DNA from: JBQTIQ01 sp052387955
GTDB lineage: Bacteria; Actinomycetota; Acidimicrobiia; Acidimicrobiales; JACDCH01
Length of the DNA: 50,537 nt
Assembly: GCA_052387955.1 (NCBI GenBank)
Contig: JBQTIQ010000043.1
Span: forward strand, 1 to 50,537
Direction: 5' to 3'
The position numbers and the translations under genes are program-made. Each line of letters opens with the position of its first letter. Position 1 is the stretch's first letter. This document shows, one piece after another, positions 48,143 through 50,537 of the stretch. Below the pieces are notes generated by a model that did no database searches, was not told the origin of the DNA, and worked only from the letters and a program-made list of their open reading frames with translations.

Positions 48143-49087
48143 GTGTGGCTGAGCCGGACGATGGCGGTCCTGGGCCGGGTGCTGACCGGCGCCGGCGTCC
48201 TGGCCCTGCTCTACGTGGCCTACACGTTGTGGGGGACCGGCATCCGTACCCGTCAGGCCCAGGAGCGGCTGGAGCGGCAGTTCCAAGAGCGCCTGGCCGA
48301 CACGGCCCCGTCGACCACGGTGCCGACGACGACGACGGGCGCCAACGCCCGGCCGGCGCCGTCCACCACTGCGGCATCGATCGAGGAGCAGCCCCGGCCC
48401 GAGCCGCCGGCGCCAGGGGAACCGGCGGCCAGGCTGGAGATCCCCGGCATCGGCCTCGACGTCTACGTCGTCCAAGGGGTCAGCGACGCCGACCTGCGCA
48501 AGGGCCCGGGCCACTATCCCGGCACGCCCCTGCCCGGCGAGGCCGGCAACGCCGCCATCGCCGGGCACCGGACCACGTACGGGGCCCCGTTCGGCCGGGT
48601 GGACGAGCTGGAGCCCGACGACGAGATCATCGTCACCACGGACCGGGGCCGCCACCGGTACGTGGTAGCCGACCCACCGTACGAGATCGTGGCCCCCGAC
48701 CGGGTCGACGTGCTCGGGGACAAGGGCGACAACCGGCTGACGCTGACGGCCTGCCACCCCAAGTACTCGGCCGCCGAGCGCATCGTCGTCAGCGCCCGGT
48801 TGCACGACGACCCCGTGGTCTCGGCCCGAGCCGTACCGGCGCTCCCGTCCCCCGGCGCCGACCGGGGGGTCATCCCGACCCGGTCCCTCGATGCCGGCGT
48901 TGCCGGCGAGGCGTCGTCCGAGGGGGCACTGCGGCCGGCGCTGCTGTACGGGATCCTGGGTGCCGCGGTGGGCGTCGCCGCCTGGGCGCTCGGCCGGGCC
49001 TGGCGCAAGGTGCCGGCCTACGCCCTGGCCGCACCGGTGTTCCTGGTCGTGCTCTTCTACTTCTTCGAGAACGTCGAACGGCTGTAG
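48143..49087 (+). CDS. Class E-like sortase with C-terminal membrane helices
   Basis: This transpeptidase (sortase) attaches surface proteins to the cell wall. The product is about 314 residues: an N-terminal membrane helix (LTGAGVLALLYVAYTLW), a Thr/Pro/Glu linker, then the sortase barrel with catalytic His in AIAGHRTTYG, Cys in LTACHPKYS and Arg in RIVVSARL. Two more hydrophobic segments follow near the C-terminus (LLYGILGAAVGVAAWALG and ALAAPVFLVVLFYFF), unusual for class E and more like class C anchoring. I prefer GTG at 48143; TTG at 48101 lacks a usable ribosome site. Substrates are unknown; the preceding CWB2 gene is a neighbour only. Confidence 0.87.
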   Translation: MWLSRTMAVLGRVLTGAGVLALLYVAYTLWGTGIRTRQAQERLERQFQERLADTAPSTTVPTTTTGANARPAPSTTAASIEEQPRPEPPAPGEPAARLEIPGIGLDVYVVQGVSDADLRKGPGHYPGTPLPGEAGNAAIAGHRTTYGAPFGRVDELEPDDEIIVTTDRGRHRYVVADPPYEIVAPDRVDVLGDKGDNRLTLTACHPKYSAAERIVVSARLHDDPVVSARAVPALPSPGADRGVIPTRSLDAGVAGEASSEGALRPALLYGILGAAVGVAAWALGRAWRKVPAYALAAPVFLVVLFYFFENVERL

Positions 49088-49148
49088 TTCTCGCCCTCAC
49101 TCACAGCTTCGCTCGGACGGGCCCACGGCGCGGCGGCCCGCGACGCGC

Positions 49149-50345
49149 TCAGGGGCTGCTGCCGAGGTCGGCGACGAAGTCGGCCGGGGGACAGTCGGCC
49201 AGGCCGACGAGATGAGCGAGGGCGTCGACGGTGCGCCGGCTGGCCCGGCCGTCACCGAAGATGGCTCGAGGCTGGGCCATCGTGCGGCGCAGCGCCTCGT
49301 CGTGCAGCACTGCACGGGCGGTGGCCACGATCCGTCCCGGGTCGGTCCCGACCACGGCGGCCGATCCCGCCGAGACCGCCTCGGGCCGCTCCGTGGTGTC
49401 CCGCAGCACCAGTACGGGAACACCCAGATGAGGCGCCTCTTCCTGGAGCCCGCCGGAATCGGTCAACGCCAGAGCACTGGCGGCCAGGGCCCTGGCCATG
49501 GTGCGGTACCGCAACGGCTCGCACAGCAGCGCTCGGGGGTGGCCGCCGAGCTCGGCCCGGAGTACGCCGCGAACCCGGGGGTTGGGGTGCATCGGCAGCA
49601 CCACGAGCAGTTCCGGCTCGAGGTCGAGGAGCCAGCTCACGCCCCGGCCGATGTTCGCCAGAGGCGCGCCCCACGACTCCCGGCGGTGGGCCGTGACCAG
49701 CGCCACCGGGCCGGGGTGGGCGCACAGCCGGCGCCCGATGTCGTCGGTGTCGTCGGTGTCGTCGGCGTCGTCGGCGTCGTCGGCGTCGGCGCGAAGCACG
49801 TGCTCGAGGGCGTCGATGCCGGTGTTGCCGGTCACGACGATGGCCGAGGGCTTGACTCCCTCGCCGATCAGGTTGGCGGCCGCGATGGCGGTAGGGGCGA
49901 GGTGAAGGTCGGCGACGACCGATATCAGCCGTCGGTTGTCCTCCTCGGGGAAGGGAGACGACCGGTCGCCGCTGCGCAGCCCGGCCTCGACGTGGGCCAC
50001 CGGCACCCGGAGTTGCGCGGCGGCGAGGGCGGCGGCGGCCGCGGTGGTCGTGTCCCCCTGCACGACGACGACGTCGGGACCGATGTCGGCCAACAGCCGG
50101 GCCACCTCGGTGACGGCTCGCCCGAGCAGCTCGCCCAGCGTCTGACCGGGGCCCATGAGGTCGAGCCGCTCGTCGGCCACCAGGCCGAAGGCGTCGAGCA
50201 CATCGGCCGCCAGCTCCTGGTGCTGGCCGGTGTGCACCACGGTGGGCTCGAAGCGCGGGTCGTCCCGAGCGGCCAGCACGACCGGGGCGAGCTTCACCGC
50301 TTCCGGGCGGGTCCCGAGGACGATCGACAACCGACATGGCCTCAT
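49149..50345 (-). CDS. wecB: Non-hydrolysing UDP-GlcNAc 2-epimerase
   Basis: The enzyme interconverts UDP-GlcNAc and UDP-ManNAc for surface polysaccharides. The 398-residue product has LGTRPEAVKLAPV, VQGDTTT, VAHVEAGLRSGD, the VTAHRRESWG motif and the catalytic TDSGGLQEEAP. A stretch of Asp-Asp-Ala and Asp-Asp-Thr units just after LEHVLRADA is encoded by a 9-bp tandem repeat and lies where a loop is expected. The ATG at 50345 has AAGAAGGAAGG upstream. Open frame to 50450 overlaps the next gene. Confidence 0.93.
   Translation of the reverse strand: MRPCRLSIVLGTRPEAVKLAPVVLAARDDPRFEPTVVHTGQHQELAADVLDAFGLVADERLDLMGPGQTLGELLGRAVTEVARLLADIGPDVVVVQGDTTTAAAAALAAAQLRVPVAHVEAGLRSGDRSSPFPEEDNRRLISVVADLHLAPTAIAAANLIGEGVKPSAIVVTGNTGIDALEHVLRADADDADDADDTDDTDDIGRRLCAHPGPVALVTAHRRESWGAPLANIGRGVSWLLDLEPELLVVLPMHPNPRVRGVLRAELGGHPRALLCEPLRYRTMARALAASALALTDSGGLQEEAPHLGVPVLVLRDTTERPEAVSAGSAAVVGTDPGRIVATARAVLHDEALRRTMAQPRAIFGDGRASRRTVDALAHLVGLADCPPADFVADLGSSP
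49741..49791. repeat. 9-bp tandem repeat inside the epimerase gene
   Basis: Five units of TCGTCGGYG (two with T, three with C) plus a 6-base partial copy run head to tail. On the minus strand they encode Asp-Asp-Ala and Asp-Asp-Thr repeats. The unit length keeps the frame if copies are gained or lost. Confidence 0.85.
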
Positions 50346-50394
50346 CGTGGCCTTCCTTCTTGGGAACTCGTGGAGCCGCGACGGGCGACGCTCG

Positions 50395-50537
50395 TCATCG
50401 GCCGTTGACCGACCAATGCCAGGGCTCCGAGGGCAAATTGCGGAGGCCATACCGAGCCGCGTTGGCGGCCAGCCACTGGAAGCAGGCGCTCGAGCGGCTC
50501 CGGAGCGTCTGCCCCGAGCAGGTGACGTCGATGGCCA
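50395..50537 (-). CDS. VanY/M15-type D-alanyl-D-alanine carboxypeptidase, C-terminal part
   Basis: Only the last 47 residues are in the window; the 5' part lies beyond the right edge. The visible end has AIDVTCSG, where the Asp is a zinc ligand of the family, and SEPWHWSVNGR before the stop, with the catalytic Glu and zinc-ligand His. This is typical of M15B/VanY peptidases that trim the terminal D-Ala from peptidoglycan stem peptides. It runs in the same direction as the epimerase gene, 49 bases upstream of its start. Confidence 0.82.
   Translation of the reverse strand, partial: AIDVTCSGQTLRSRSSACFQWLAANAARYGLRNLPSEPWHWSVNGR

Overview
The window is about 50.5 kb of very GC-rich (roughly 70%) chromosomal DNA from an actinobacterium. 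The class Acidimicrobiia is my best guess: this is inferred from gene content and order, and no rRNA is present to confirm it. Nearly everything is housekeeping. I see no rRNA, tRNA, CRISPR array, phage gene, insertion sequence or replication origin. Many genes start with GTG, and many start codons lie 6-9 bases behind a TANNNT hexamer, which suggests widespread leaderless or near-leaderless transcription.

Layout, left to right. (1) 0.1-3.3 kb: folD, then the coupled purN-purH pair (one-carbon and purine synthesis), all on the minus strand. (2) 3.5-5.4 kb: two paralogous small membrane proteins converging on a lipoprotein N-acetylmuramoyl-alanine amidase. (3) 5.5-8.0 kb: a minus-strand operon of a B12-binding mutase small subunit, sucC and sucD, linking methylmalonyl-CoA/succinyl-CoA to succinate. 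(4) 8.1-14.2 kb: a membrane-anchored degenerate Rieske-like protein, a TPR protein, a 39-residue membrane peptide, the helicase pcrA, a diverged amino-acid-dehydrogenase homologue and an F420-type oxidoreductase. (5) 14.2-19.8 kb: an NlpC/P60 hydrolase, then guanine nucleotide synthesis with guaB3-guaA divergent from guaB. (6) 19.9-25.4 kb: an anti-sigma-type ATPase, a PLP decarboxylase, a Nudix hydrolase, a 55-residue protein, and a drrAB-like ABC exporter divergent from a MarR regulator with a palindromic operator between them. (7) 25.4-31.1 kb: groES-groEL under a perfect CIRCE operator, and udg-tsaE-tsaB-rimI-tsaD (uracil repair, t6A tRNA modification, ribosomal protein acetylation). (8) 31.2-40.7 kb: a P1 peptidase, alr, a CBS protein, the NAD(P)HX repair fusion, acpS, an unusually large glmS-like gene and glmM (cell-wall precursors). 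(9) 40.8-46.5 kb: the end of the ribosomal protein supercluster: infA-rpmJ-rpsM-rpsK-rpsD-rpoA-rplQ-truA, a MarR gene, then rplM-rpsI. (10) 46.6-50.5 kb: surface genes: a cell-wall-binding-repeat protein, a sortase, a UDP-GlcNAc 2-epimerase and the end of a VanY-like carboxypeptidase running off the window.

The least explained material is not classical genes. There are two dispersed stem-loop repeat families. Family 1 has units of about 61 bp on a roughly 90-bp period, with arrays or copies near 9.4, 23.7, 28.6, 35.2 and 39.2 kb. Family 2 has paired or tripled hairpins near 13.1, 43.5 and 46.2 kb and sits inside the ribosomal operon. Other points of interest are a 1152-residue GlmS with large insertions, an apparent dehydrogenase pseudoenzyme, a Rieske-fold protein without iron ligands, and infA with no ordinary start codon at the expected place.
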